Source: Lachnospiraceae bacterium
GTDB taxonomy: Bacteria > Bacillota_A > Clostridia > Lachnospirales > Lachnospiraceae
Reading direction: 5' to 3'
NCBI GenBank assembly: GCA_017416055.1
Contig: JAFQDI010000102.1
Span: 1 to 5,765, forward strand
Length of the DNA: 5,765 nucleotides
The notes below the pieces were generated by a model that was not told where the DNA came from, made no database searches, and saw nothing but the letters and a program-made list of their open reading frames with translations. Made by a program: the position numbers and the translations under genes. Shown here in pieces: positions 5,451 through 5,765 of the stretch. Numbering within the stretch: position 1 is the first letter of the stretch; every line of letters begins with the position of its first letter.

Positions 5451-5765
5451 TCAGCGCACCTGACCGTCGCCCTGAATCACATATTTATAAACTGTCAGTT
5501 CCTCCAGTCCCATCGGGCCTCTCGCATGAAGCCGCTGGGTGGAAATGCCCATCTCACAGCCCAAACCGAACTCTCCGCCGTCAGTAAAGCGGGTAGACGC
5601 ATTCACATAGACCGCCGCGCTGTCCACCATGGTGGTAAACTGTTTTGCATGTGCATCCGTCCTTGTGATGATCGACTCGCTGTGACCGGTGGAATGAAGA
5701 TTGATATGGGCAATCGCCTCCTCGCAGCTATCCACCACCTTCACCGCCAGACAATAATCCAAAAA
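5451..5765 (-). CDS. proA: Gamma-glutamyl phosphate reductase, C-terminal part (start outside window)
   Basis: ProA reduces L-glutamyl 5-phosphate to glutamate 5-semialdehyde with NADPH; the product cyclises to the ProC substrate. The last 104 codons and a TGA stop are present, about a quarter of the usual ~415-residue protein. The frame is open to the window edge and reads [13 protein letters not shown] at its start, so the first codons here are internal. The family signature [20 protein letters not shown] is complete, followed by [18 protein letters not shown] and the invariant tail [18 protein letters not shown]. The catalytic cysteine lies in the missing N-terminal part. The gene is followed after 17 bases by proC. 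A proB glutamate kinase gene is the natural expectation upstream, but it is not in view. Confidence 0.95.
   Translation of the reverse strand, partial: FLDYCLAVKVVDSCEEAIAHINLHSTGHSESIITRTDAHAKQFTTMVDSAAVYVNASTRFTDGGEFGLGCEMGISTQRLHARGPMGLEELTVYKYVIQGDGQVR

Overview
The window looks like chromosomal DNA from an anaerobic Bacillota (Firmicutes), most likely a clostridial/Lachnospiraceae-type organism. The basis is strong AGGAGG-type ribosome binding sites before every gene, balanced base composition, and the family flavour of the proteins, especially the ECF-like sigma factor, the 74-residue conserved protein and the GntP/MOFRL-kinase pair. This assignment is inference from protein style, not from a marker gene. 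Every supported gene is on the minus strand, so the region reads right to left. There are no RNA genes, CRISPR arrays, insertion sequences or phage genes, and no gene-free stretch longer than about 215 bases.

Right end (5765 to 4365): the C-terminal quarter of proA (gamma-glutamyl phosphate reductase, cut by the window edge), then complete proC (pyrroline-5-carboxylate reductase) 17 bases downstream, then a 74-residue conserved protein of unknown function 40 bases further on. This looks like one proline-biosynthesis operon with a small passenger gene.

Middle (4339 to 1428): a good sigma-A-type promoter (TTGAAT, 17 bases, TATAAT) drives a GntP-family permease gene followed by a class II (MOFRL-type) glycerate kinase. 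Together they form a likely glycerate or sugar-acid uptake and phosphorylation unit. The permease gene carries an in-frame TGA at codon 260 of 453. The two halves are otherwise collinear and in one frame, so the gene is nonsense-mutated or contains a sequencing error. TGA is a normal stop in this organism, since three neighbouring genes end with it. The 172-base gap between permease and kinase holds a terminator-like hairpin and four mutually complementary heptamer arms that could form alternative structures. A 15-bp perfect palindrome lies after the kinase.

Left end (1257 to 1): an ECF-like sigma-70 family factor overlaps by ATGA a single-pass membrane protein with a large predicted extracytoplasmic domain, which runs off the window. 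The pair has the layout of a sigma factor and its membrane-bound partner or anti-sigma factor. A possible ECF-type autoregulatory promoter lies upstream.

I found no clearly new multi-gene system. The most noteworthy points are the interrupted permease, the structured permease-kinase spacer, the sigma/membrane-protein module with an uncharacterised ectodomain, and the small conserved gene attached to proline biosynthesis.
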